37,728 bases of DNA, from the NCBI RefSeq assembly GCF_900106775.1, contig NZ_FNNQ01000021.1:1-37728 (forward strand), given 5' to 3'. This document shows, piece by piece, positions 1-7,738 of this stretch. The DNA is from Marininema mesophilum (GTDB taxonomy: Bacteria > Bacillota > Bacilli > Thermoactinomycetales > DSM-45169). Position 1 is the stretch's first letter, and each line of letters starts with the position of its first letter. The notes under the pieces are model-generated. The model was not told the origin of the DNA. It did not search any database and saw only the letters and a list, made by a program, of their open reading frames with translations. Position numbers and translations under genes: made by a program.

Positions 1-183
1 AAACAATTTCCTTCTAGTCAGCTATGCTCCGCCTGTGGCTACCGCAATAAGGATGTGAAGAATCTTAACCTGCGAGCATGGACATGCCCTACGTGCCACT
101 CTCACCATGACCGAGACATCAATGCAGCCAAGAACATCTTGCAAGAAGGACTTCGTGTACTTGCGGTTGGGCAGACCGTCTAA
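1..183 (+). CDS. tnpB: TnpB (IS200/IS605-family accessory nuclease), C-terminal end only
   Basis: The window opens inside this reading frame, so the 5' part is outside. The last 60 residues hold the zinc ribbon of TnpB/OrfB proteins: two Cys-x2-Cys pairs (CSAC and CPTC) followed by the family signature HHDRDINAAKNIL, whose Asp belongs to the RuvC-like active site. TnpB is an RNA-guided DNA nuclease that helps IS200/IS605 elements persist after TnpA-mediated excision. The frame ends with TAA and is followed at once by the element's right-end hairpin. This visible part is intact; whether the rest is cannot be judged. Identity as TnpB is secure from the zinc ribbon; which subfamily is not. Confidence 0.9.
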   Translation, partial: KQFPSSQLCSACGYRNKDVKNLNLRAWTCPTCHSHHDRDINAAKNILQEGLRVLAVGQTV

Positions 184-253
184 GCTTGGAATCGATCCTG
201 TCGGTAGATGGGAGCTCCCAAGAATCCCACCGCTTTAGCTGTGGGAGTGTCAA
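184..253 (+). mobile_element. Right end of the IS200/IS605-type element (omegaRNA/reRNA 3' region)
   Basis: Directly after the tnpB stop is a palindrome GGGAGCTCCC (210-219) and then a hairpin with arms CCCACCGC (226-233) and GCTGTGGG (238-245) around TTTA, ending in AGTGTCAA at 253. A subterminal hairpin with a short tail is the usual right end of these elements, and it is also the 3' scaffold of the guide RNA in known TnpB systems. Sequence after 253 resumes as coding sequence of a different gene, which places the element boundary near 253. The exact terminal base is inferred. Confidence 0.75.
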
Positions 254-713
254 GAATTCAGCGATAGGCATTGGTGGTGCAATAGGAGCGCTAGTATTTT
301 CGTTATGGATAATAAAATATCCTACGCCCCAGATGAATTTGACTGCTTCATTTATTGAAGGATTGGCACTATTTTTTATTGCTCTTACTCCCAACCATTG
401 GGTGGCTGCTTCGTTATTGGTGATAATTGGGGGCACAACCACAGCGATTAATGTTATTGCGCCAAGTGTTAATCAATCTATCATACCAAAAAAGTTATTT
501 GGACGTGTGGTTAGTGTCATGATGTTGGTTATGACGGGCTTGGTACCTATAACCCAAGCATTGGCAGGTTATGTAATTGATAATACTTCTTCTAATCAAG
601 TGTTTTTTTATGGAGGAGCACTCGAGCTACTTACCGCAGGATTTGCTTTCTTTATTCCTGCAGTACGAAATTATAGTGTTCAATATTTTAAGAGACAAGG
701 TAATTTACAGTGA
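254..713 (+). pseudogene. MFS transporter, 3' fragment split by the tnpB element
   Basis: The open frame running from the element end codes for about 150 residues resembling the last transmembrane helices of a major facilitator superfamily exporter: hydrophobic segments near GIGGAIGALVFSLWI, GLALFFIAL, VAASLLVIIGGTTTAI, RVVSVMMLVMTGLVPITQALAGYVI and FFYGGALELLTAGFAFFI, separated by short loops. No start codon or ribosome site precedes it; the frame merely continues into the transposon right end. A whole MFS protein has about 400 residues, so roughly 60% is missing, presumably on the far side of the element. Base composition is more AT-rich than its downstream neighbours. A transporter remnant is likely; the substrate cannot be told. 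Confidence 0.75.
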
Positions 714-964
714 GTTAAATCCATTTGAAACAATCGGAAATTAGCATTATCCTCCAACCCCGATTGACTACCTTAGATGGCTGATTCTTTTGGTTACGAA
801 AGAACAACGGAATTATTTCCTTCTGCCACAGAATAAGCAACATCCATATGCTACAGACTATTATACCTTACCTCATCCAAACCAATTATATAGATAGTCC
901 GTATCAACGATATATCTCTACTTTCCGAATCTTCGATCCTGTGGTATGTAGAGAACCTTCCCTG
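714..964. other. Intergenic stretch between MFS remnant and dehydrogenase gene
   Basis: About 250 bases without a supportable gene. One plus frame (about 744-896) has no stop and reads like protein (segments WLILLVTKEQ and HPYATDYYTL), but it has no start codon with a ribosome site and may be the tail of another broken gene. No clear terminator for the MFS remnant was seen. Confidence 0.4.
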
Positions 965-970
965 TATAAT
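965..970 (+). promoter_or_regulatory. Probable -10 box (TATAAT) of the dehydrogenase gene
   Basis: A perfect TATAAT lies 32 bases before the TTG start of the next gene, which leaves room for a short leader and the GAGGTG ribosome site. The -35 region (around 942-947) is poor, so the promoter may be weak or need an activator. Confidence 0.5.
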
Positions 971-1002
971 GAGAAAGGATAATATGTCATGAGGTGATTA
1001 TA

Positions 1003-2085
1003 TTGAGCGAGAAGAATACCATCGTGGTCCTTGAAGGGGACCAAACTGGTCAAGATCTACTTGAGGAAGCCCTTCGAGTTCTGTCTCCCGATGTGATCGG
1101 GTTTGATATCGAATTTAAACATTTCGACTTAAGCCTGGAGAACCGTCGGCAAACGAAAAACGAAGTTGTGCACGAAGCTGCACGTGCCATGAAAGAATCA
1201 GGGTTTGGTTTGAAAGCAGCTACCGTCACTCCTGAGGTGCAGGGAGATGTAGGTAGTCCTAACGCTATTTTAAGGAAAGAGATTGATGGTAAAGTAATTA
1301 TCCGCTCCGGGCGTCGTATCCCCGGTATCGTTCCAATCGGTGGTACCTTTGCCCCCATCTCTGTGATCCGGATGGCAGTCGGTGACGCTTATGGGGCAAA
1401 AGAATGGCGTGAAGGCGAGGGCGTTAATGAGGTTTCCTATCGGACTGAATCCATTGACCGGAAAACGTGCCGTGCTGTAGCAGAATATACCTTCCGCCAT
1501 GCCAAACGTACCCGGGCAAAAGTATTCGGTGGACCAAAATACACCGTCAGCCCAATTTATGAAGGCATGTTGAAAGAAGAGATGGACGAAGCTAGTAAAC
1601 GATACCCTGATGTGGCTTATGAACCACAATTGATCGATGCTACCTACGCTCTTCTCCTTAACAACCATGGAGATCCTTTGGTAATTCCTGCTCTTAACCG
1701 AGACGGTGATTGCCTCAGTGATATGGTACTTCAACTCTTTGGCTCCATCGCAGGTTCTGAGTCCATCCTCATGAGTTTTGACGATGACTTTAACCCGCAA
1801 ACCATTATGGCGGAAGCACCCCATGGTACAGCTCCTGCCCTCTACGGGAAAAATGTAGCCAACCCAATGGCTATGATTCTAGCCAGCGCTTCCCTGCTTT
1901 CTCACTTCGATCACCCGCAAGCCCCTTCCGCTTCCCGGGCAATCTATGAGGCTACCATCGAAACCGTAAAAGAAGGTATCCGCACCGCTGACTTGGGCGG
2001 TAGTTCCACCACCACCCAATTCACTGATGAAGTTATCGACAAAATCCAAACGAAGCTTGAAGTATGGACGAGCTTACAAATGTAA
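1003..2085 (+). CDS. Isocitrate/isopropylmalate dehydrogenase family protein
   Basis: A 360-residue NAD(P)-dependent beta-decarboxylating dehydrogenase of the IDH/IMDH fold. Visible family marks are the N-terminal nucleotide-fold strand TIVVLEGDQTGQDL, the metal-binding acidic region NRDGDCLSDM and the cofactor motif EAPHGTAPALYGKNVANPMAM. The substrate-binding arginine helix of Icd/LeuB (LDLYANVRP type) is altered here to a diverged EIDGKVIIRSGRR segment, so this is neither a standard Icd nor LeuB and the 2-hydroxyacid substrate is open. I place the start at TTG 1003 because GAGGTG lies six bases before it; a GTG at 994 overlaps that ribosome site. It stands alone between a broken transporter and a terminator, about 25 kb from leuCD. 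Confidence 0.85.
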   Translation: MSEKNTIVVLEGDQTGQDLLEEALRVLSPDVIGFDIEFKHFDLSLENRRQTKNEVVHEAARAMKESGFGLKAATVTPEVQGDVGSPNAILRKEIDGKVIIRSGRRIPGIVPIGGTFAPISVIRMAVGDAYGAKEWREGEGVNEVSYRTESIDRKTCRAVAEYTFRHAKRTRAKVFGGPKYTVSPIYEGMLKEEMDEASKRYPDVAYEPQLIDATYALLLNNHGDPLVIPALNRDGDCLSDMVLQLFGSIAGSESILMSFDDDFNPQTIMAEAPHGTAPALYGKNVANPMAMILASASLLSHFDHPQAPSASRAIYEATIETVKEGIRTADLGGSSTTTQFTDEVIDKIQTKLEVWTSLQM

Positions 2086-2100
2086 GGTGACTTCTCACCT

Positions 2101-2129
2101 CTGCACAAGGATTGTGCAGGGGTTTTTTT
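2101..2129 (+). terminator. Rho-independent terminator of the dehydrogenase gene
   Basis: Stem CTGCACAA (2101-2108) with TTGTGCAG (2112-2119), then GGG and seven T. It begins 15 bases after the stop codon. Confidence 0.85.
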
Positions 2130-2137
2130 ATTTTCCA

Positions 2138-3166
2138 TCACAGCATTGCTAGCAATAATGAAAGGAAAGAAAGAATTAAGGAGCCTCCCACTAAAGCGAT
2201 CAAGGGACGGAAAATCTGCCTACCAAGCGTTCCTAGGCGAATGTGAAATCCAAGCCCTGCCATCGCCGCGGCCAATAAAAATGTCCCCAGCCCAGTCGCC
2301 CCTGCTAACCAGTCTTCTGGAATCGGAACAATGGCTCCAATCATACTAGCTCCCATAAATCCAAGGAGAAACCAAGGGATCTTCACCTGCTGATGTATGT
2401 GACTTCCTTGTTTCCGATGAATACACCATAAGAGCACAAAACAAACGGGTATTAGCAAAAACACACGTCCAAGCTTAGCCAATAGCGCAATAGACAGCGC
2501 ATCGGGGCCCGCAAGTGAGGAAGCTGCCGCTACATGAGCCAGTTCATGAAGACTAAGGCCTGACCATACGGCATATTGTTCTGCACTGAGGGGTAACAAA
2601 GGATGTACAGCTGTATAGAGCAAGGTCACCAGCGTACCCATCAATGCAATCATTCCAACCCCTGTGGCAATTTTTTCTTTTTTAGCCCCTAAAATGGGGG
2701 AGACTGCCGCTATCGCTGCCGCTCCGCAAATCCCTGTACCAATAGCCAGTAATAAACTGAGTTCACCATCGGCCTTCACTCGCTTTGCGATCAGTAACAC
2801 CGCTCCGATACCCACTCCTACAACCACTACATCGCGTAGCATCAGTCCCAAACCTTGATCCCACACCTGGTTAATATTTAAACGAAAACCATATAAAACA
2901 ATCGCCACTCGTAACAACGTAGCAGATGAAAATTTAATCCCAACTTCCAGAGAAGTAGGAAAACCCACCCATTGTCGCCAGAGAACCGCTAACAGCAACG
3001 CCACCATCAAAGGACCTATCTTATCTACACCAGGTAACTTTGCTAATGAAAACGATCCCCCTGCTAAGAGAAAGGTAAGCAAGACCCCTTGCACGCCTTG
3101 GGATATTTCCTTCCCTTCTCTCCTTCTTCTGGTTGTCTGTATCTGGATTGCGGATCGCTTCATCAC
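2138..3166 (-). CDS. YeiH/UPF0324-family putative sulfate exporter
   Basis: About 342 residues with roughly ten transmembrane helices. Family marks are the N-terminal segment GVDKIGPLMVALLLAVLWRQ, the helix IVLYGFRLN, the small-residue-rich GTGICGAAAIAAVSPI turn and the LSLHELAHVAAA segment, all typical of YeiH proteins. These sit in the cytoplasmic membrane and are proposed to export sulfate or related sulfur oxyanions; direct proof of substrate is limited. A GTG (3166) and an ATG (3163) are adjacent possible starts, served by AAAGGGG. It is transcribed away from a LysR gene of the type that controls yeiH and cysteine genes elsewhere. Function assignment rests on family and this neighbour. 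Confidence 0.85.
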   Translation of the reverse strand: MMKRSAIQIQTTRRRREGKEISQGVQGVLLTFLLAGGSFSLAKLPGVDKIGPLMVALLLAVLWRQWVGFPTSLEVGIKFSSATLLRVAIVLYGFRLNINQVWDQGLGLMLRDVVVVGVGIGAVLLIAKRVKADGELSLLLAIGTGICGAAAIAAVSPILGAKKEKIATGVGMIALMGTLVTLLYTAVHPLLPLSAEQYAVWSGLSLHELAHVAAASSLAGPDALSIALLAKLGRVFLLIPVCFVLLWCIHRKQGSHIHQQVKIPWFLLGFMGASMIGAIVPIPEDWLAGATGLGTFLLAAAMAGLGFHIRLGTLGRQIFRPLIALVGGSLILSFLSLLLAML

Positions 3167-3270
3167 GTGTACACCCCTTTTTATCAGCGTACACGCGAGT
3201 GTTACATAAGTAAAATTGATTTATTTTATATACACTATAAGATATTATTATTTATAAGGGAGGTCTACAC
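3167..3270. promoter_or_regulatory. Shared divergent promoter region of the exporter and LysR genes
   Basis: This 104-base AT-rich gap must contain both promoters. For the rightward gene a TTGATT (3216-3221) followed after 16 bases by TAAGAT is a weak candidate. An imperfect AT dyad, CTATAAGATA against TATTTATAAG (about 3234-3257), is where LysR binding might occur. Both readings are tentative. Confidence 0.35.
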
Positions 3271-4215
3271 ATGGACCAAGGTTTACGGATCTTTATCACG
3301 GTAGCTAAAACACGTAGCTTTTCCCGTGCAGCAGAGGAACTTCACTTAACCCAACCCGCTGTCAGCCAACAGATTCGCTCTCTGGAGTCTCGTTATGACA
3401 CCCGTCTATTTGAACGAAACAATAAATCAGTTGAGTTAACACCCGCTGGAAAAATCCTTTTTCGAGAAGGAACAGAAATCCTCAACCAATATGCCAGAAC
3501 CAAACGTCTCATCGAAGATTTAACCCAATCAGCTAACGGGCCACTTTCCCTTGGAGCCAGCTACACTTTTGGAGAATACGTACTTCCACCAGTGCTCGCC
3601 AAATTTTGTGCTCACTATCCTCAGATTCGTCCCAAGGTAACGATTCATAATACACAACGAATCGCAGAAGAGGTGCGCCGCAGGATGTTAGATATCGGCC
3701 TCGTTGAGGGGAAAATCGACCATCCTGAACTAGAGATCCTCCCCGTTTCTGAGGATGAACTCTTCGTCACCCTGTCTGCAAATCACCCCCTTGCCTCAGC
3801 AGGTAAAGTCCATGTAAAGGATCTGGCGGATGAACGATGGATTTTACGTGAAAATGGCTCTGGCACTCGAGATGTGGCCAATCAGTTCTTTAAGGATACT
3901 GGCCTTTCACCAAAAAACATTCTAGAGTTCGGGAGTACCCAGGTGATCAAAGAATCCGTAGAGACTGGACTGGGCCTGTCTATTCTCTCGCCTTGGTCCT
4001 TCCGCAAGGAACTTCTCCTCGGTACTCTCCACACGTTATCTGTACAAGGAATCTCTATGCGACGTCACTTCTACGCCCTAACTCGAGCCACTTCTTTTCA
4101 CACCAAAGCAATGGATCTTTTTCTCGATTTCCTAACACCTGAATTGCATAACCACCCCTTTCCAACCACTCACGCCCATCTATCCCTAGAACCTCCTCAG
4201 AATGAAGGACTGTAG
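3271..4215 (+). CDS. LysR-family regulator, CysL/YeiE type
   Basis: A 314-residue LysR regulator. Residues 1-60 form the winged helix-turn-helix (SFSRAAEEL then TQPAVSQQIRSLE, and the wing LFERNNKSVELT), and residues from about 90 form the periplasmic-binding-like effector domain, with the characteristic GASYTFGEYVLP and GSGTRD segments found in CysL and YeiE. Such proteins sense a sulfur-pathway metabolite and activate sulfite/cysteine or yeiH genes. The ATG follows GGGAGG at a normal distance. Divergence from the YeiH gene suggests control of that exporter. The proline- and histidine-rich last 25 residues look like an unstructured tail beyond the usual LysR end. Confidence 0.9.
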   Translation: MDQGLRIFITVAKTRSFSRAAEELHLTQPAVSQQIRSLESRYDTRLFERNNKSVELTPAGKILFREGTEILNQYARTKRLIEDLTQSANGPLSLGASYTFGEYVLPPVLAKFCAHYPQIRPKVTIHNTQRIAEEVRRRMLDIGLVEGKIDHPELEILPVSEDELFVTLSANHPLASAGKVHVKDLADERWILRENGSGTRDVANQFFKDTGLSPKNILEFGSTQVIKESVETGLGLSILSPWSFRKELLLGTLHTLSVQGISMRRHFYALTRATSFHTKAMDLFLDFLTPELHNHPFPTTHAHLSLEPPQNEGL

Positions 4216-4223
4216 AAAAATAG

Positions 4224-4272
4224 GGAGAGGCCTGGGTACACAAAAAAGGCCAGGATTCCTCCTAGCCTCTCC
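4224..4272 (-). terminator. Terminator between convergent genes
   Basis: Read on the minus strand, GGCTAGGA pairs with TCCTGGCC (4248-4267) and is followed by six T (4247-4242), which serves the small gene at 4286. A longer outer stem GGAGAGGC/GCCTCTCC (4224-4231, 4265-4272) encloses it and may also stop the LysR transcript. Confidence 0.7.
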
Positions 4273-4285
4273 ACTATCATTTAGA

Positions 4286-4582
4286 TTAACTTGAAATTGT
4301 AGCTTCTTTCATTGGCTCTTTTAATCCATCTTCAATCCCGATCATAATCTCCTGCAAGGTCATCTCATCTTCTAAATATACTTGAATCAACTCATAGACA
4401 AGCGTCACCTTCGTCGGGGGGTATTCAATCGCATTCAACATCTCATTGAGTGGATCAAAGGAACGAGAGAGGATTTGCACACTCCCAGAGTTAAGTACTT
4501 CCTCCAATTGAATCGTTCTTTGATAAACTTCCTTGATCATTTGCAGAATAATCGCCATCAAATCTTTATACTTATCGTCCAT
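4286..4582 (-). CDS. Small hypothetical helical protein (98 aa)
   Basis: I do not recognise this family. The product is mostly helical and acidic, without membrane segments, signal peptide, cysteines or zinc motifs; it starts MDDKYKDLMAIILQMIKEV and ends in a short lysine/glutamate tail. The start at 4582 is chosen because GGAAGG lies nine bases upstream; an ATG at 4591 touches the ribosome site and longer versions lack one. It forms its own transcription unit: a terminator follows it, and another hairpin (4722-4752) separates it from the oxidoreductase gene upstream. Confidence 0.65.
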   Translation of the reverse strand: MDDKYKDLMAIILQMIKEVYQRTIQLEEVLNSGSVQILSRSFDPLNEMLNAIEYPPTKVTLVYELIQVYLEDEMTLQEIMIGIEDGLKEPMKEATISS

Positions 4583-4721
4583 GACACCCATCCTTCCATG
4601 TAAAAAAATAGGATTTTTAAACATTATGGCAGTATACGATCGCGACAAAATCAAAATATGTTTAAAGACAAGGTATATCTATTTTAACGTTTCCATTGAA
4701 AAAGTAAAATTTTTTTCTATA

Positions 4722-4752
4722 AAAAAGCGTCCCCAAAAGGAGGACGCTTTTT
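4722..4752. terminator. Bidirectional hairpin terminator
   Basis: AAAAAGCGTCC (4722-4732) pairs with GGACGCTTTTT (4742-4752), giving T runs in both directions. On the minus strand it ends the Rieske oxidoreductase transcript. Confidence 0.85.
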
Positions 4753-4825
4753 ACCCTAGGAGAATGAGTGGGGATACTCACTACATCGGGTCTTGGTTAC
4801 ATTCTTCTGGCCAGCAACTCTTTAA

Positions 4826-6448
4826 TCAATTGGAGGGGGCTTCTACCTCATCATTCCCACTTCTCTGGTTCTGCTGAGCCTCTGGAATAAGCATCCCTTC
4901 ATGTTGGCCAACATCATTGCCCAATTTAAGCAACGGCTTTTTCGCTGGTCCCTCAATCACATTCCCCGTAAAAGAAAATCGGGAACCATGGCAAGGACAA
5001 TCCCAGGTTCGATCACCATCATTCCATTCTACTTCGCAGCCCATATGCGTACACGTCGTATCCACTAAATAAAGTTTACCTTCTAGGTCCCGATACGCAC
5101 CTGTGCGATCTCCCCCAAGAATGACCACTGCCGCTTCATCTTTACCGATATTGGTCAATGAAGCCGTAGGGATTTCAAACTTTCCTTTAATAAGATGAGC
5201 CGCCACATCTATTCCTTGCAACGTAAATTGTTTAACACCAGGATTCACATGAAAACGAGAGGGAGAGTACAGCTCCGCATACGGATTGTCACGCCCCACT
5301 ATCTGATCACTTAAAACCTTTGCCGCCACAATGCTCTGGGTCATTCCCCATTTCCGGTAACCTGTTGCTACATAGATTCTCTCTTTCCTTGAGGATAACG
5401 GACCGATGTATGGCACTCGATCCAAGGAAGTGAGATCCTGCGCAGACCAGCGATATACAATCTCTTTGGCCCCAAGGGATTCTCCAGCAAATTGGCGTAG
5501 TGCTTCATAATGATTCAACGTATCGATCCCTTGCCCAGTTTGATGATTTTCTCCCCCTACCAAAACGAGGGAATCCTTTTCCCATTGGACAGAACGAATA
5601 GAGCGAACAGGATCATCCACACTGAGATACATCCCACCGCTAAATTTCTCTGGCCTCCGAAGAGCCAATACATACGAGCGTTCTGCTTTCAACCGCGTAA
5701 AATAAAATCCACTATCGTAAAAGGGGAAATGAGAAGCGATAACCACTTTGTCACTGGTAATCCGCTTTCCATTTTCTAATACCACTTGCTGTGAATCCCC
5801 CTCAACAAGATCTACCGCTTTCGTATTTTCGTATATTTGCACACCCTTCTTCTCCATGACTGCAACCAATTCCGTAAGATAAGCAAGCGGGTGAAATTGT
5901 GCCTGTCCATTCATCACCACAGACCCATGACTTAGAATATCGATAGGAAGGTTCTCTATGGATCCACCATCAATACCAAGTCGTCGATATGCCTCGATTT
6001 CTTGTTCAATCTTTATCACATTCGCTTTATTCATCGTAAATAAATAAGCCTTCTCCTCACGAAAATCACAGGTAATATCTCGATCAAACACCTGCTCTTT
6101 AATAAACTGTATGGCTTCCATATTCGCCTGATAATACTGCTTTGCTTTTTCTAGCCCTAAATATCTCACCAGATCATGGTAAATAAATCCATGCTGCGCT
6201 GTTACCTTAGCAGTCGTGTGACCTGTCGTCCCATTAAACAATCGATCAGCATCCACCAATACTACTTTACAACCTGACTCAGCAAGCAGATACGCCGTCG
6301 TAACTCCTGTAATACCCCCACCAATGATCACGACATCTGTGTGAATATCCTCATTTAATTTAGGAAATCGATTTAGATCCATCGATTCTCTCCAGTAGGA
6401 TTCCGGGAAATCTGGTAATGAACTTATTTCATCTATATTCTTCTGCAT
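4826..6448 (-). CDS. FAD-dependent oxidoreductase with C-terminal Rieske [2Fe-2S] domain (YhfW type)
   Basis: 540 residues. Residues about 38-60 form the Rossmann dinucleotide-binding loop (VVIIGGGITGVTTAYLL), opening a DAO/glycine-oxidase fold that runs to about residue 400. The end carries a Rieske iron-sulfur domain with both ligand boxes, CTHMGC (466-471) and CPCHGS (484-489), so two Cys and two His ligands are present. The family passes electrons between FAD and a 2Fe-2S centre on an unknown amine-like substrate; B. subtilis YhfW has the same architecture. The start at 6448 follows GGAGGG by six bases. No signal peptide, so the protein is probably cytoplasmic. The acidic tail after the Rieske domain is poorly conserved in appearance. 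Confidence 0.88.
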   Translation of the reverse strand: MQKNIDEISSLPDFPESYWRESMDLNRFPKLNEDIHTDVVIIGGGITGVTTAYLLAESGCKVVLVDADRLFNGTTGHTTAKVTAQHGFIYHDLVRYLGLEKAKQYYQANMEAIQFIKEQVFDRDITCDFREEKAYLFTMNKANVIKIEQEIEAYRRLGIDGGSIENLPIDILSHGSVVMNGQAQFHPLAYLTELVAVMEKKGVQIYENTKAVDLVEGDSQQVVLENGKRITSDKVVIASHFPFYDSGFYFTRLKAERSYVLALRRPEKFSGGMYLSVDDPVRSIRSVQWEKDSLVLVGGENHQTGQGIDTLNHYEALRQFAGESLGAKEIVYRWSAQDLTSLDRVPYIGPLSSRKERIYVATGYRKWGMTQSIVAAKVLSDQIVGRDNPYAELYSPSRFHVNPGVKQFTLQGIDVAAHLIKGKFEIPTASLTNIGKDEAAVVILGGDRTGAYRDLEGKLYLVDTTCTHMGCEVEWNDGDRTWDCPCHGSRFSFTGNVIEGPAKKPLLKLGNDVGQHEGMLIPEAQQNQRSGNDEVEAPSN

Positions 6449-6516
6449 GATTATCCCTCCTTCAGTTCTCATCAGTAATTTTCACGCCCTTCCCTTTCGT
6501 TATACAGGTGAATAAG

Positions 6517-6546
6517 AAAGACCGACGGGTTTCCCCATCGGTCTTT
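6517..6546 (-). terminator. Terminator of the small gene at 6554
   Basis: AAAGACCGACGGG (6517-6529) pairs with CCCATCGGTCTTT (6534-6546), a long near-perfect stem just past the stop codon of the minus-strand gene. The T run is short, so strength comes from the stem. Confidence 0.75.
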
Positions 6547-6553
6547 CGTCTTA

Positions 6554-6838
6554 CTAGTTATTACTATTTGGTATTCCTCTCTTTCCTTTTAGTAAATCCA
6601 TCCCCATATCAGGGTTATTTCTAACAGAATCAGCAAAATCAGTTAGCTCTTTCTTATCTACATCAGCTTGGGTCACTTTCATTAAATAATCGAGAACAGA
6701 ACTCATCCCACCTCGTTCGTTTGCCCGCCTTGCTCCTTCTAAAATCTGACCTAATTGCTTTTCTGTCAACACGTCTTTCCCCATCATCGTGTTGATCAGT
6801 TGTGTCATCTCCTTATGGTTTGGACCTTTCCCCTTCAT
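6554..6838 (-). CDS. Small helical protein next to the spore cluster (94 aa)
   Basis: Not a family I can name with confidence. The product is soluble and helical, with the pattern LINTMMGKDVLTEKQLGQIL followed by a second amphipathic unit DYLMKVTQADV and a GKRG tail; its size and helical layout recall SpoVIF-like sporulation proteins, but that is only a resemblance. The start at ATG 6838 follows a GGGGGG block by six bases; ATG 6844 abuts that block, and the frame stays open to 6877 without a better ribosome site. It lies between the Rieske protein and the YjcZ-type genes and has its own terminator, so it may be a spore gene by context. Confidence 0.6.
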   Translation of the reverse strand: MKGKGPNHKEMTQLINTMMGKDVLTEKQLGQILEGARRANERGGMSSVLDYLMKVTQADVDKKELTDFADSVRNNPDMGMDLLKGKRGIPNSNN

Positions 6839-7024
6839 GTGCATCCCCCCGGCTCTTAGCTTCGCTCCCTCCACCATATGTCAGTGTTCAAGTGAGGGGG
6901 CGGGCCACCGTCCAGGATGCCTGTAATTTGGGCCAATCCCTTAACCCACTATTTCAAAAGTCGAATAAACTATTGGAGAGCATCACATACGATCCATACC
7001 TAATCCACCGAAAGGATGAGAACT

Positions 7025-7168
7025 GTGTGGGATAACTGTGGTTATGATGGTTATGGATGTAGTGGAGGAGGATATATTGTTTCAGATCGTCCTCTCGGAT
7101 TAGACCGACTCCTTCTTTTTCTTCTACTCATCCCCACAATCTTCTGGTTTGTGGGTGCACTCGATTAA
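7025..7168 (+). CDS. Divergent YjcZ-type spore miniprotein (47 aa)
   Basis: A short frame with the layout of YjcZ proteins: a Gly/Tyr-rich head (CGYDGYGCSGGGY), a short polar linker with an LGLDRLL junction where the classical copies have FGLRRLL, and one hydrophobic helix LLLFLLLIPTIFWFVGAL. It is clearly related to the two classical copies downstream but has two extra cysteines, aspartates in the head and an acidic end (ALD) in place of LIC. GTG 7025 follows AAAGGA by nine bases; ATG 7016 overlaps that site. A weak sigma-E-like -10, CATACGAT at 6986-6993, stands upstream with GAATAAA at 6963-6969. Probably a membrane-associated spore protein. Confidence 0.7.
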   Translation: MWDNCGYDGYGCSGGGYIVSDRPLGLDRLLLFLLLIPTIFWFVGALD

Positions 7169-7503
7169 AAATAGGTGGCATAGACGAACATCCATTTTCC
7201 CGGGCAGGGATATCCGCCTGTACACATCAAACGCCTGCCGCATAATTTGTACCATCCAGTGAGAAAGGAAGACGTCGTACCGATTCTGCCACCACTGCCT
7301 GCTAACACGCAAAAGCTCTCTCCCTCCAGCTTCTGCTGCGTAGTGGTTCGTCTTGCACGAAACACTTCCCACAATCCTGCTCACTTAGGAGTCTCCCTAG
7401 ATTCTTAATTATGATCGCTCTACAACTCTATTAGAGAAATCTAGGCCGGGGGCGGAGAGACCCAACCCTCTCCCAATCACCACTTATGAAAGGGGGTGGA
7501 ACC
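7169..7503. other. Gap between YjcZ-type genes, coding status unclear
   Basis: No gene is convincing here. On the minus strand a GTG-started frame (7384 to 7124) of 86 residues has a fair AGGGAG site but runs antisense over the end of the miniprotein gene. On the plus strand a stop-free frame from about 7188 to 7409 reads Pro/His-rich like a spore coat segment (GYPPVHIKRLPHNLYHP) but has no start codon. One of them could be a decayed coat gene. A GC-rich leader (7443-7480) and GAAAGGGGGTGG precede the next miniprotein. Confidence 0.35.
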
Positions 7504-7605
7504 ATGAGCTACGGCTACGGTTATGGTGGTTACGGTGGATTCGGTCTGCGCCGTCTTCTCATCTTCCTGCTCGTTGTCGCCACCATCTTTGCACTAATTT
7601 GCTAG
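7504..7605 (+). CDS. YjcZ-family sporulation miniprotein, copy 1 (33 aa)
   Basis: Thirty-three residues: MSYGYGYGGYGGFGL, then RRLLIFLLVVATIFALIC. This is the standard YjcZ plan of a Gly/Tyr repeat followed by a single membrane helix ending in Cys, found in several copies in spore formers and expressed late in sporulation. The ATG follows GAAAGGGGGTGG. It is nearly identical to the copy at 7739; differences are a few conservative changes in the helix (IF for LF, VV for VI). The codons of the head are also nearly identical between the copies, which points to recent duplication or gene conversion. Confidence 0.85.
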   Translation: MSYGYGYGGYGGFGLRRLLIFLLVVATIFALIC

Positions 7606-7738
7606 TATAGGCTAAAAACAATAAACCAGGGAATTTATGAGACAAAGAGGTCACCCACTCGTTTTCCTATCTACAGACCTTAAATACGGGTGGGCACGCC
7701 TCCTTACCATGACAGATCCCCCAAAGGAGGAACAATCT

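Noticed and set aside
744..896. Stop-free plus frame before the dehydrogenase gene
   Set aside because: No start codon with a ribosome site; too short to assign as a gene remnant.
1270..1824. Open frame of 184 codons on the minus strand inside the dehydrogenase gene
   Set aside because: It is antisense to a gene with clear family motifs, has no ribosome site and reads like a codon shadow.
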